Under the pieces are notes generated by a model, which did no database searches, was not told the DNA's origin, and saw only the letters and a program-made list of their open reading frames with translations. A program made the translations under genes and the position numbers. Source: KBS-96 sp964247975 (GTDB lineage: Bacteria > Acidobacteriota > Terriglobia > Bryobacterales > Bryobacteraceae). From it: DNA of 64,000 nt. Position 1 is the first letter of the stretch; each line of letters starts with the position of its first letter. Positions 32,492-41,128 of this stretch are shown piece by piece. The DNA lies in assembly GCA_964247975.1 (NCBI GenBank), contig CAXTWH010000013.1:1-64000 (forward strand), written 5' to 3'.

Positions 32492-33382
32492 TTAGATGAA
32501 CTTCTGATGCAACAGGATGTCTGCCGCCCAAAAGATAAAAAATAAAACACTGACGTACCCGTTCAGAGTAAAGAATGCTACATTCACTCTGGATAAATCG
32601 TTAGGATGCACCAAACTATGCTCATACACTAAAAGAGCGACTACCAGAACGATGCCCATTAAGCTCAATGCGCCTAAATGAAACTGAACAGCCAACAAAA
32701 GCAAGCAGCCGACCATTAACAGGTGCAGCAAACGAGCGACACTTAAAGCTCGTGGAATGCCTAGAGCGCAAGGGATGCTGAATAATTTTTCGCGTGAATC
32801 AAATTCGTAATCCTGGCAAGCGTAGATCACATCGAAGCCAGCAGTCCAAAACGTCACCGCCGCAGTGAGCCACAGAATACGAGGATCGAGTGATCCGCGC
32901 ATGGCGATCCAAGCACCGGCAGGGGCCATGCCGAGGCAAAATCCTAAAATCAAGTGGGCATAAGTGGTGAAGCGTTTACAAAACGAGTAGAAAAAAAGAA
33001 CAATCAACACGAGAGGCGCCAGCAGCAGGCAGACCGTTCCCAACTGACGGGCAGCTAACAGGAAGATCAAGGAAGCCACGCCGGTGAAACCCCAAGCAAA
33101 ACGGCGCGATAACAAACCAGCAGGCAGATGACGTCCGGCGGTTCGCAGATTGCGGGAGTCAATATCCGCGTCCAAAATTCGATTAAAAGCCATTGCCGCA
33201 GAACGGGCCGCCACCATCGCGATAATGATCCAGCCAAAGCGAGACCACAAATCAGGGATTTGAAAATGCGCAGCGCGCCAGGCAAGCAGCGCGCCGGTTA
33301 ACGAAAAAGGAAGCGCAAATACGGAATGCTCGAATTTAATCATATCGAGCGTGGACCGTAGACGCTTCCAGAAGACGCGCAT
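32492..33382 (-). CDS. mqnP: UbiA-family menaquinone prenyltransferase
   Basis: A 296-residue membrane protein with about 8-9 helices. Both UbiA acidic motifs are present: AFNRILDADIDSRNLRTAGR and ACQDYEFDSREKLFSIP, binding the magnesium-diphosphate of the prenyl donor. Its place directly before mqnE makes it the futalosine-route prenyltransferase (MqnP type) rather than ubiquinone UbiA, since no ubi gene is nearby. It acts in the inner membrane. The 54-base gap to larB holds divergent promoters. Confidence 0.9.
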   Translation of the reverse strand: MRVFWKRLRSTLDMIKFEHSVFALPFSLTGALLAWRAAHFQIPDLWSRFGWIIIAMVAARSAAMAFNRILDADIDSRNLRTAGRHLPAGLLSRRFAWGFTGVASLIFLLAARQLGTVCLLLAPLVLIVLFFYSFCKRFTTYAHLILGFCLGMAPAGAWIAMRGSLDPRILWLTAAVTFWTAGFDVIYACQDYEFDSREKLFSIPCALGIPRALSVARLLHLLMVGCLLLLAVQFHLGALSLMGIVLVVALLVYEHSLVHPNDLSRVNVAFFTLNGYVSVLFFIFWAADILLHQKFI

Positions 33383-33436
33383 AATTAGTTTGAAAGAACC
33401 CGCTACTATTTTACCGGGTAGAATTTAAGAGCAGAA

Positions 33437-34183
33437 ATGGACATTCAACAGTTAAGAATTCTTCTGGAACAGGTGCGGGAAGGAGCAACGCCGGTAGATA
33501 CGGCACTGGAACGGCTGCGGCACATGCCATTCGAGGATTTGGGGTTTGCCAAGGTGGACCACCATCGCGCTTTGCGGCACGGTATGCCGGAAGTGATTTT
33601 CGGAAAAGGTAAAACGGTGGAGCAGGTGGAAAAAATCAGCCAAGCGCTGCTGGCGAAATCACCCAACCTGCTACTAACACGAGCGACGGCAGAAATGGCG
33701 GAAAGCGTGCGCTTGTCGGCGCCGGAAACGGAATATTTTCCTCTGCCGGGACTGGTGCGAGTGTGGCGCGACAAAACAATACGCGGCAAAGGCAAGATTG
33801 CAGCTATCTGCGCGGGAACAAGCGATCTGCCGGTTATGGATGAAGCGCGGTTAACGGCGGAAGTGATGGGCAATGAAGTGGAAGCGATTGTGGACGTGGG
33901 CGTAGCGGGAATCCATCGCTTACTGGCGCAGCAGGAAAAGTTGAGCAGTGCGCGAGTGGCGATTGTGTGCGCGGGCATGGAAGGCGCTTTGCCGAGCGCA
34001 GTAGGGGGCCTAGTTTCCTGTCCGGTGATTGCGGTGCCGACCAGCATTGGCTATGGGGCCAGCTTTCATGGTTTAGCCGCACTGCTAGGCATGTTGAACA
34101 GTTGCGCCAGCAATGTCACGGTGGTGAACATCGACAACGGTTTTGGGGCAGGATACGTGGCGAGCTTGATCAACCGGCTGTGA
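33437..34183 (+). CDS. larB: Nickel-pincer cofactor biosynthesis protein LarB
   Basis: A 248-residue protein. The C-terminal PurE-like domain has AAICAGTSDLPVMDEARLTAEVMGNEVEAIVDVGVAGIHRLL and VPTSIGYGASFHGLAALLGMLNSCASNVTVVNIDNGFGAGY, both LarB signatures; the N-terminal FEDLGFAKVDHHRALRHGMPEVIFG is also typical. LarB carboxylates and hydrolyses nicotinic acid adenine dinucleotide as the first step to the nickel-pincer cofactor of lactate racemase and other racemases. LarC, LarE and LarA are not in the window. A lone larB may serve a distant locus. Confidence 0.93.
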   Translation: MDIQQLRILLEQVREGATPVDTALERLRHMPFEDLGFAKVDHHRALRHGMPEVIFGKGKTVEQVEKISQALLAKSPNLLLTRATAEMAESVRLSAPETEYFPLPGLVRVWRDKTIRGKGKIAAICAGTSDLPVMDEARLTAEVMGNEVEAIVDVGVAGIHRLLAQQEKLSSARVAIVCAGMEGALPSAVGGLVSCPVIAVPTSIGYGASFHGLAALLGMLNSCASNVTVVNIDNGFGAGYVASLINRL

Positions 34184-34537
34184 TCAGCCAACCGGCTCAA
34201 TAAACAAGTAGAAAGTGAAGCTGGGAGTCTGATCGCCACGGCCCCATCGTTTTATTTTCCACTGCGCCCTGATGTATTTTACGTCGGGATTCGCTTCGAG
34301 GTTTAAAAGAATGCTGGACACTCCGGTGTAGAATTTCTGCGGAAAGGAAAGCAATGGCGCAGCGGACCAATCAGAAGCGTCCTTTGAGCCTTGCAAAGCA
34401 ACGAGCAGAAATTCCTGTTCCACAACGCCGGTAATGCCGAGCGTGACCAGCAGCGTTCGCGCATCGGAAACCTCAGCAGACTGACTTTCGCCGTTAGCAT
34501 GAACAGTTTGTTCCGGCACCAGAAAAGCTGATTCCAT
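34184..34537 (-). CDS. Hypothetical protein coupled to an aminotransferase gene
   Basis: A 117-residue protein with no signal or membrane segment: probably beta-rich (TLLVTLGITGVVEQEFLLVALQG, KYIRAQWKIKRWGRG, SFTFYLFIEPVG). The pattern, with equal strands and a Trp-rich edge, recalls small carbohydrate-binding or beta-sandwich proteins, but no family can be named. Its ATG overlaps the TGA of the aminotransferase gene (TGATG), indicating translational coupling. It is convergent with larB with no gap. Confidence 0.5.
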   Translation of the reverse strand: MESAFLVPEQTVHANGESQSAEVSDARTLLVTLGITGVVEQEFLLVALQGSKDASDWSAAPLLSFPQKFYTGVSSILLNLEANPDVKYIRAQWKIKRWGRGDQTPSFTFYLFIEPVG

Positions 34538-35703
34538 CAGTGAATGAGTCTTTCCAGGCGTTCAGCGGCGGCGGCAATTGTTTCGGGCTTCTTAGCAAAA
34601 CAGAAGCGAACCCAGTTAGCGCCCATTTCCGGATGAGAAAAGAAACTGGAGCCGGGAACAGCGGCCACGCCGATGTCTTCCACCAGATGGCGGCAGAATT
34701 CAATATCGCTGCCCAGGTTGAAATTTTCGATGTTGGCCATAACGTAGTACGCTCCTTGCGGAGAGGAACAAACGAACCCAAGCGGAGTCAGAGCATCCAA
34801 GATCAGCCGCCGTTTTTCTTCATACATTCGGCCAAGCTGGGCGAAGTATTCGTCAGGCAGATTCAGCGCATGAATGCCGGCCTGTTGCAGCGGCGAAGCG
34901 GCCCCGACAGTAAGAAAATCATGAACCTTGCGAATGGAAGCAGTCAGCGCAGGCGGAGCCACAACCCAGCCGACGCGCCAGCCGGTGACGGAAAACGTTT
35001 TGCTTAAACTGTTGACCAGAACGGAACGCTCGCGCATACCAGGCAAAGAGCAGATGGGGATGTGCCGGGCATTTTCGTAAACGATGTGTTCGTATATTTC
35101 ATCGGTGATGGCAATGGCATCGAATTCCTGGCAGAGCTCGGCAATCTGCTGTAATTCCGCCAGCGTCAGCACACGACCGGTAGGGTTGTTCGGAGTGTTC
35201 AGAATAATGGCGCGGGTGCGGGGCGAGAAGGCAGCGCGCAATTCATCAGGATCGAAAGTCCAATCAGGCGGGCGCAGAGAAACGTAGCGAATGGTGGTGC
35301 CGCTTAGCTGAGAATCGGGCCAGTAGTTTTCATAAAACGGCTCGAATACAATCACTTCATCGCCCTCATTGAGCAGAGCGAGCATAGTAGCCACCATGCC
35401 TTCGGTCGCTCCGCAGCAGACGGCCAGTTCGCGTTCAGGGTCAAAATCAAGTTGATAAAAGCGGCGGTAGTAGGCGGCAATTGCCTCGCGAAACGCTTTT
35501 GCGCCCCAGGTAATTGAGTATTGATTTATGTCCGATTCAATGGCGGCGCAAGCGGCCTGTTTTAATTCCGCAGGAGCAGGAAAATCGGGAAAGCCTTGCG
35601 CCAGGTTCACGGCATTATGCACAAAAGAAAGACGAGTCATCTCACGGATAACAGATTCTTTAAACCGCGAAATGCGGTTATTCTGGAAACGGGTCAGCGG
35701 CAC
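34537..35703 (-). CDS. PLP-dependent aminotransferase, class I/II (KAT/YbdL-like)
   Basis: A 388-residue fold-type I enzyme. NAVNLAQGFPDFPAP opens it, ILNTPNNPTGRVLT binds PLP, ITDEIYEHIVYE precedes, and SLSKTFSVTGWRVGW carries the PLP Lys235. The N-terminal QGFPDFP and FEPFYENYWPD patterns fit the kynurenine-oxoglutarate / methionine transaminase group rather than AspC. It probably transaminates methionine, kynurenine or glutamine with 2-oxo acids in the cytoplasm. Substrate not settled from sequence. It is first in a two-gene unit with the coupled 117-residue protein. Confidence 0.9.
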   Translation of the reverse strand: MPLTRFQNNRISRFKESVIREMTRLSFVHNAVNLAQGFPDFPAPAELKQAACAAIESDINQYSITWGAKAFREAIAAYYRRFYQLDFDPERELAVCCGATEGMVATMLALLNEGDEVIVFEPFYENYWPDSQLSGTTIRYVSLRPPDWTFDPDELRAAFSPRTRAIILNTPNNPTGRVLTLAELQQIAELCQEFDAIAITDEIYEHIVYENARHIPICSLPGMRERSVLVNSLSKTFSVTGWRVGWVVAPPALTASIRKVHDFLTVGAASPLQQAGIHALNLPDEYFAQLGRMYEEKRRLILDALTPLGFVCSSPQGAYYVMANIENFNLGSDIEFCRHLVEDIGVAAVPGSSFFSHPEMGANWVRFCFAKKPETIAAAAERLERLIH

Positions 35704-35826
35704 AATACTTTTGTGATTGTAACGTTACGCGCGTGGCTCAACTGTTTTGCTGACTGCCATTTCCGTAGTACTTATTTGCTTTTGTTCGGCTTTCCATTGT
35801 TCTAGCGTTCCTGGTATGAAGGAAGA

Positions 35827-36348
35827 ATGCGCTTTTTCCTTGTTGTCCTCATTTTTGTTTTGATTCTGGCCGGTTGCAGGCGCACTCGAACGACAAATGG
35901 GAGAGCCGAACCGGGGTCAATGCCGGATTCCAAGCTGACTCCCGGAGCAACGCTGGAAGTGACAAAAGACGATATCTGCACGCCGGGTTACTCCAAGAAA
36001 GTGCGGGACGTGCCGGATTCGGTAAAGCGCAAAGTGTATGACGAGTACAACGTTCAATATGTGCCCAAGGGATACGAAGTCGATCACCTGATTTCATTAG
36101 AATTGGGCGGGTCAAACAGTATTCGCAACCTATGGCCGGAGTCTTACAGCATTCAGTGGAATGCGCGGGTGAAGGACGCGCTGGAAAACCGAATGCATAA
36201 ACTGGTTTGCGATGGAACGATCAGTTTGGAAACCGCGCAGAAACAGATTTCGACGGATTGGATTGCCGCGTATAAACAGTATTTCCATACTGATTCTCCT
36301 GCTAGCGAGAGCCGCTCGGATTCCAAAGGACGGAAGCGGAAAGCATAA
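35827..36348 (+). CDS. Lipoprotein with HNH-like motif
   Basis: A 173-residue protein with a lipoprotein signal: LAGC lipobox, Cys17 as lipidation site. The folded part has ICTPGYSKKVRDVP and VPKGYEVDHLISLELGGSNSIRNLWPES, in which Asp86-His87 and the Asn-rich loop (Asn97, Asn101) match the HNH/beta-beta-alpha metal arrangement. It is therefore probably a membrane-anchored protein with an HNH-nuclease-like site facing the periplasm or cell surface. The tail is basic (SDSKGRKRKA). A role in DNA scavenging or defence is speculative. Two small genes follow on the same strand. Confidence 0.7.
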   Translation: MRFFLVVLIFVLILAGCRRTRTTNGRAEPGSMPDSKLTPGATLEVTKDDICTPGYSKKVRDVPDSVKRKVYDEYNVQYVPKGYEVDHLISLELGGSNSIRNLWPESYSIQWNARVKDALENRMHKLVCDGTISLETAQKQISTDWIAAYKQYFHTDSPASESRSDSKGRKRKA

Positions 36349-36351
36349 ACC

Positions 36352-36534
36352 ATGACTCCCAACCATAAATTGACGAACGTAATCAAAGGCCGAAAAGTGC
36401 AAGCGGTTCAGCAATCGGACACGGATTTAGTTTTGCAGTTTGAAGACGGTTCCACGGTGCGCATTAAACTGGCTGAGCCGACATCGAGCGTGATGGTGCG
36501 GGACGCGCAGAATAAGATGGAATATGCGGATTAG
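36352..36534 (+). CDS. Small hypothetical protein, 60 residues
   Basis: A basic-acidic 60-residue protein (KLTNVIKGRKVQAVQQSDTD, then LVLQFEDGSTVRIKL). The pattern is a small beta-barrel or SH3-like strand set. It starts three bases after the HNH-like lipoprotein stop and ends before the DUF6069 gene. The repeated GRKVQAVQ ... LQFEDGSTVRIKL pattern suggests a genuine small protein; function unknown. Confidence 0.5.
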   Translation: MTPNHKLTNVIKGRKVQAVQQSDTDLVLQFEDGSTVRIKLAEPTSSVMVRDAQNKMEYAD

Positions 36535-36662
36535 ATTTGTTATTCCATCCAGTGCCGTTTAATGGAATAGTTTCAGCACGATCGGTCGTGCTAATCTGTG
36601 TGCAGCAGTTGTTTTCACTTTTGCGCCAAGGGCGAACGCTTAATTTTGATTGGAACGAATTT

Positions 36663-37055
36663 ATGCTGCGCACTGTTGTTCTCACTATTCTGGCTGCCGG
36701 TTTAGCGTTTGCGATTGACAGCCTGATTGCCTGGGCGGGTTTTCGCCTGACTCATGTACCGAAGGGATTTCCGCCGTTCACGTTTCTGCCGATTCTTTCC
36801 GGCGCAGTGGGCGGAGCCGTGTTCGGCTCGATTGTTTATGCGCTAATTCAAGCATTTTCAAAACAGCCGGAGAAGACGTTTTTGTTTGTGGCGGTGGTTG
36901 TGCTTGCTTTATCGTTTGCGCTGCCGCTGCGGCTAAGCTTTACAAAGTCAACTCGATTTACAGGCGTGACTCCGGCGGCACAGATGATTTTAGTGCTGAT
37001 GCATTCAGTGGTAGCAGCGGTTACGGTCACTACGCTTTTGGCGAAACCGGATTGA
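36663..37055 (+). CDS. DUF6069-type four-helix membrane protein
   Basis: A 130-residue membrane protein with four helices (MLRTVVLTILAAGLAFAIDS, FTFLPILSGAVGGAVFGSIVYAL, LFVAVVVLALSFALPLRL and AAQMILVLMHSVVAAVTVTTLL) and a THVPKGFPPFTFLP loop, the plan of DUF6069. ATG 36663 is chosen over the frame start at 36537, because the added 42 residues are not family-like. It lies in the same direction as the two small genes ahead. Confidence 0.7.
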   Translation: MLRTVVLTILAAGLAFAIDSLIAWAGFRLTHVPKGFPPFTFLPILSGAVGGAVFGSIVYALIQAFSKQPEKTFLFVAVVVLALSFALPLRLSFTKSTRFTGVTPAAQMILVLMHSVVAAVTVTTLLAKPD

Positions 37056-37096
37056 GATGAAGCAATTCTCCGGCACTTACAGATTTAATTCAGGCC

Positions 37097-37658
37097 ATGC
37101 TAACCGGTGAAAGCGGTTTCTTTCAGTTGAAGCGATTAGTGAGATACGCTGTTATAGCTGCTATTTTTTTAGGGCTGGCTTTGTCTGCATTCTGTCAAGT
37201 TGTTCCCGCCACCAACATGAAAGCTTTAAACGAAACACCCGTGGTTTTTCCAAAAGAGGGAAGCACAAAGCCGCTGCTCCTGATGCTTGGCTTTTCCCAC
37301 AAAAGCGGCAATGATTTCCAGAACTGGAACAAACTTTTCAAAAGTCCTTATCTCACAGACTCGCGTATAGATTATTTCGAGCTGGTTGATCTTCAAGGCG
37401 TGCCGTCATTTGTAAAAGATGATTTTACACGGTACGCGGCGAGCAGTTTCAAAAGCAGAACAGCCTCATTTTGCGCCATTTTACAGCCAGGAACAAGAAT
37501 GGAAGCGCGTCGTAGAATTTGCAGAACCTAAAATCGCTTATCGGGTTCTGGCAGATCCGAGTGGCCATGTGGTGCGGCAGAACAAAGGTCCGGCAACGGA
37601 AGCGAAGTGTTCTGAACTGGATGCAGCCATAAAGAAGCGGATCTCCACTCACAAGTAG
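37097..37658 (+). pseudogene. Frameshifted secreted thioredoxin-like protein
   Basis: The first frame gives a signal (VRYAVIAAIFLGLALSAFC) and LLLMLGFSHKSGNDFQNWNK, then FELVDLQGVPSFVK. It runs into nonsense after 37417. The next frame continues MILHGTRRAVSKAEQPHFAPFYSQEQEWKRVVEF and YRVLADPSGHVVRQNKG to 37658. The join is clean if AAAA at 37414-37417 were AAA, giving PSFVKMILHGTRR. The combined protein of about 186 residues resembles secreted thioredoxin-fold proteins (ATP10-like). One extra A in a short homopolymer could be a true mutation or a sequencing error. Confidence 0.65.
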
Positions 37659-37666
37659 GGCAACCT

Positions 37667-38173
37667 TTACTGCTTCACATCAATCTGCTCGTCAAGGGCA
37701 GACCAGATGCGGTGAGCAGGAATGGACACGAGCGCGTCGCGTAAGATCAGTGCACCATCGACCCACTCCAAAACAGCACGATCGTTCGGGTCTATAAGAT
37801 AGATATGCTTAAAACCCCAGTTCTGATAAGCGCGGCATTTGGCGAATAGATACAGAATTTTATCGTCTTCGGACAGTATCTCAACAACTACATCGAGGGC
37901 TTTGGTTGGATATGGCAGTTCGATGGGCCCAGCCGTAGCAATTACATCCGGTTTGGGGCGTGCTTTAGGATCAATTCGCAGTTCGATTTCAGAACCAGAT
38001 TTGAAGCCAGATTCATCAAGCAACTTCATAATGATTTTTTGCAGCAGTCCGTGAATCCAAGTGGGCATACCTTTGGAGATGGCTTCGCCATACCAGTATT
38101 CAAAACTCTGGTCCGATTGACTGTCTTGCAACTGAAAATCTACAAGCGTCAGGGTTGGCGTGATGGTAACCAT
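37667..38173 (-). CDS. Uma2-family (DUF820) putative nuclease, second copy
   Basis: A 168-residue Uma2 protein: RPKPDVIATAGPIELPYPT, ALDVVVEILSEDDK with the Glu, LFAKCRAYQNWGFKHIYLIDPNDRAVLEW with the Lys and Tyr. It is only distantly like the copy at 847-1380, mainly in the conserved core. It faces the frameshifted thioredoxin-like gene, eight bases apart tail to tail, and its own 5' end is 12 bases from the next minus-strand gene, with which it may be co-transcribed. Confidence 0.85.
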   Translation of the reverse strand: MVTITPTLTLVDFQLQDSQSDQSFEYWYGEAISKGMPTWIHGLLQKIIMKLLDESGFKSGSEIELRIDPKARPKPDVIATAGPIELPYPTKALDVVVEILSEDDKILYLFAKCRAYQNWGFKHIYLIDPNDRAVLEWVDGALILRDALVSIPAHRIWSALDEQIDVKQ

Positions 38174-38185
38174 GCTGTTATTTTC

Positions 38186-38902
38186 CTATAAGCCGTTCTT
38201 TTCATGCTCTGCGGCGTAGAAGGAATAATCGGCGCTGTAGGAAACTAGGGCGAGATCGCCGATTTTACAGCTTGTTGTGGGCGCAGCGCCGCCGCTGGTA
38301 TTAAGGCGCTGAATGTAAGTGGTCCGCGCAAACAAACCAGCGCCGAAATGCGCGGGGCGATTTGCAACAGCCTTGAGCAGCAGACAAGGGATGGCTCCGG
38401 CGTTCGGACAACTCGGATTACTGCCTGCATTAACGCTGCCGATTTTAGAGCCCCAGACCATGCTGGAATCGAATGAACTTTGCCAAGCGGGAGCATTCAT
38501 CTGCCGGTGATCGCCGGAAAAAGTAGAACCCAATTCGGCAGTAGGCACAGGACTTAGAAAGTGAGTACTCACCTGCTGGGTGAAGCGATTTATAACGATG
38601 GACAAGGTAGCTTGTGGGGCGATAAACATCCAGACTGGGGCTGATTTATTACCGGAAGCGGAGGGCAGGCAAAGATAATTCTGCGTACCCATAGCATGGG
38701 CAGTCAGATAAACCGTGTTCCCGGACGGCGGCGTAATGGCGGGCGGGACGGCTGCCAGTTGCGTTTGCGCAAGCGCAGTTGCGGGAAGCAGTGCCGTTAA
38801 TAATCCGAAGCTTACGCCAGAACGGATAGCGGTGAGCAGGTTTCTTTTTTGCACTTTTCTTCTGTTCGTCCATTTGATTCGAGCACAGCTCTTGTATCTC
38901 AT
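38186..38902 (-). CDS. DUF3455 secreted protein
   Basis: A 238-residue protein with an N-terminal signal (SFGLLTALLPATALA). The mature part matches DUF3455: VPPAITPPSGNTVYLTAHAMGTQNYLCLP, then WMFIAPQATL, STHFLSPVP and WQSSFDSSMVWG. This family is common in fungi and soil bacteria, with unknown function. A GTG at 38854 would give a shorter start nearer the signal. It lies upstream of the Uma2 gene in the same direction and divergent from the beta-helix gene. Confidence 0.8.
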   Translation of the reverse strand: MRYKSCARIKWTNRRKVQKRNLLTAIRSGVSFGLLTALLPATALAQTQLAAVPPAITPPSGNTVYLTAHAMGTQNYLCLPSASGNKSAPVWMFIAPQATLSIVINRFTQQVSTHFLSPVPTAELGSTFSGDHRQMNAPAWQSSFDSSMVWGSKIGSVNAGSNPSCPNAGAIPCLLLKAVANRPAHFGAGLFARTTYIQRLNTSGGAAPTTSCKIGDLALVSYSADYSFYAAEHEKNGL

Positions 38903-38969
38903 CTAAATTTCACTTGACTTTCGTGTTTGGACGTGAAAGCATGATCCAGATTCAAGAAAGCTCACACAA

Positions 38970-40148
38970 ATGTTCAGTAAGCTGCTTCTCTCTACGCTCT
39001 TATTGAGCGCGCCTTTATTGGCAGTGACAATTCCTTTTGATTGCAGCCGGGGGATTCCGCTGCAAACCGCAATTAACTTTTCTCTGCCAGGAGAAACACT
39101 TTTGATTACGGGCACCTGTTACGGGCCGGTAACGATTGCGGCAAAAACAATCACGATTGCGGGCGGGGGCGCGGCGGTGATTGACGGCCGCAAAAGTGAT
39201 GCGGTGACGGTAAGCGGTCCGGGAAAAGTAACGTTGACGAATCTGGCGATTCAAAACGGGCAGAACGGATTGGTAGGCCAAGCGGGCGCACAACTGAGCC
39301 TGGCAAATACAAACGTCCATGACAACGCGGTGAACGGGATTCTGCTCCAAGGCAATTCGGCCATCACTTTACTGGACAGCAGCACCAACCACAACGGCTT
39401 AACGGGCATCGACGCAGAAGCGAGTTCGAGCTTGATTCTAACGGGAAACTTTATCAGCGAAGCCAATACAGTGTTCGGCATTGATATCAACAATAGTTCG
39501 AGTTTGACGCTGGCCCAAGCCAAAGTGACAGTGGACCAGAATACGTTGGGCGTGCAGATCGGCACAAGCGGCGGCGCGTTTATTGCCGACGCGAACAGCG
39601 TGTTAACAGTGAAGAAAAACGCGACCACGGGATTAACGATTGTGTCGGGCGCGCACATGGTTGATTTCGGCGGCACCATTTACGCCACCGACAACGGGGT
39701 GCATGGCGTTTCGGTAGACTCCAAAGCGGGGCTGGATCTGGATGCGGCAGGGCTGGTTGTTGCTACCGGCAATGGGCAGGACGGGGTTCACCTGGAAGAA
39801 ACATCGGTGCTGACTATTTTCAACACCACCGCGTTTTCCGGCGCGCCCGGCACAACCACGCTCATCACGCAGAACAACGGGCAGAACGGGATCAGCGTAT
39901 TGACCGGATCGAATTTAACGCTGATTCACCAGGCAACGATTTCGAGCAATCATAACGCGATGTTCGGCATTCAAGCGGATAACGGCAGCAGCGTAACGCT
40001 GATTCAATCCGATGTTTCCAGCAATACAACGAAGGATGTTTCCTTGACATTCGGCTCACGGGGAGATTTGAACGGCGGGACGATCGGCTCGATTGTTTGC
40101 GACGCGACGGCATTGTTGCGGAGCAAAACGGGTTATGCGTGCCATTGA
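38970..40148 (+). CDS. Secreted right-handed beta-helix protein
   Basis: A 392-residue exported protein with a Sec signal (FSKLLLSTLLLSAPLLA). The mature part is a run of about 22-residue repeats rich in Asn, Gly, Ser and Thr (LANTNVHDNAVNGILLQGNS, DSSTNHNGLTGIDAEAS and similar), with repeated GxxIxxNSSxLxL units. This pattern is that of right-handed parallel beta-helix proteins, such as pectate lyase-like or adhesin passenger domains. No catalytic motif stands out. It is probably surface-associated, possibly in polysaccharide binding. Confidence 0.75.
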   Translation: MFSKLLLSTLLLSAPLLAVTIPFDCSRGIPLQTAINFSLPGETLLITGTCYGPVTIAAKTITIAGGGAAVIDGRKSDAVTVSGPGKVTLTNLAIQNGQNGLVGQAGAQLSLANTNVHDNAVNGILLQGNSAITLLDSSTNHNGLTGIDAEASSSLILTGNFISEANTVFGIDINNSSSLTLAQAKVTVDQNTLGVQIGTSGGAFIADANSVLTVKKNATTGLTIVSGAHMVDFGGTIYATDNGVHGVSVDSKAGLDLDAAGLVVATGNGQDGVHLEETSVLTIFNTTAFSGAPGTTTLITQNNGQNGISVLTGSNLTLIHQATISSNHNAMFGIQADNGSSVTLIQSDVSSNTTKDVSLTFGSRGDLNGGTIGSIVCDATALLRSKTGYACH

Positions 40149-40208
40149 GATCGTATTCAATAGCCAGTAGGTTTGACAGCACCAAAACACGCAGTTAGTA
40201 AATACAGG

Positions 40209-40658
40209 ATGGCCTATCAACTGGTCGGCGTTAAAAGCCGACAAGACTGGAACGAATACCATTCGATCCGCCGTAGAGTGCTGTGGGAAGCGAGAGGACT
40301 AACGAACTACGATGCCACTCATGAGGACGAGTACAAACCTACTAATCACCCTCTGCTCGTAAAACTCGACGGACGAGCAATTGGCACTGTTCGCTTGGAC
40401 AACTTCGGCAACGGCACTGGCACTGTGCGACTTGTAGCAATCGAACCTGAGATTCAACGAAAAGGGCATGGGCGCGTACTGTCTGAATATGTCGAGCAGT
40501 ATACCCAGAACATGGGAATAAACGCTCCCTACGTTAATGCTGTTCCAGAGTCCGTGGGCTACTACGAAAAACTGGGCTGACAGGCCTGTATTTGGGATAA
40601 GAATGAATTGATTGGCATCGCGTCAGATTGCCATCAAATGAGCAAACGGCTGATCTGA
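40209..40658 (+). pseudogene. GNAT acetyltransferase gene cut by a Trp-to-stop change
   Basis: From ATG 40209 the frame gives a GNAT fold with RKGHGRVLSEYVEQYTQNMG (acetyl-CoA loop) and ends AVPESVGYYEKLG at TGA 40578-40580. The same frame continues QACIWDKNELIGIASDCHQMSKRLI to TGA 40656-40658. GNAT proteins nearly always continue YEKLGW or YEKLGF and finish with a QMSK/RL segment, so the TGA replaces TGG (Trp). Without the tail the last strands are lost and the protein is probably inactive. It may be a recent mutation or an assembly error. Confidence 0.7.
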
Positions 40659-40699
40659 TCAAGAGCGGCGATTGTTTGCGTTGCCGATTTATAAATTCG

Positions 40700-41116
40700 T
40701 TAGCGCGAAGACGTTGAAAGCCACGCTGCCGCAAGTAAGCACAGTGAAATGACCGTTGAGAACACCACGGGCGCCCAGAAGAAATAACGCCAACTGAGAA
40801 ACGTTACAACCACGAAGCATAAGGCGAACGTCCAGGCGAGCATTCGCGTGGCCGCAACGCTTGGGCTCAATGTTCCGAGTTGCCACGCTACCACAGCAGC
40901 AAAAAACAGAAACACAGACACGAACAGGCCGAATCCGGTGTAGAAATCCCAATAAGTCCGGCTGAATCCCTGCGTTTCGAACCGCATGGTTTTCATGGAT
41001 GTCAATAAGACAGCAACACCCCATTGCGGGTCGCTTTGGCGAAAGCCCAAAGTATGCCCAACAGCGAAGAGGAAAGTCAGAACCGAAGCGATTCGATACA
41101 GAACGGATGCCTTCAC
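40700..41116 (-). CDS. Four-helix membrane protein, unknown family
   Basis: A 138-residue protein with four membrane segments (LYRIASVLTFLFAVGHTLGF, TGFGLFVSVFLFFAAVVAW, MLAWTFALCFVVVTFLSWRYFFW and VVFSTVISLCLLAAAWL) and a conserved-looking FETQGFSRTYWDFYTGFG loop. It resembles small four-helix proteins common in Acidobacteria, which have no assigned function. It is 12 bases downstream of rsmD and may be in its operon. Confidence 0.65.
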   Translation of the reverse strand: MKASVLYRIASVLTFLFAVGHTLGFRQSDPQWGVAVLLTSMKTMRFETQGFSRTYWDFYTGFGLFVSVFLFFAAVVAWQLGTLSPSVAATRMLAWTFALCFVVVTFLSWRYFFWAPVVFSTVISLCLLAAAWLSTSSR

Positions 41117-41128
41117 AATCTTTTTACC

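Noticed and set aside
9479..40580. Stop-codon reassignment, given in-frame TAG and TGA in several genes
   Set aside because: Core genes end normally at TGA and TAG; the interrupted genes lie mainly in accessory regions and differ in the stop used, so decay or error is simpler.
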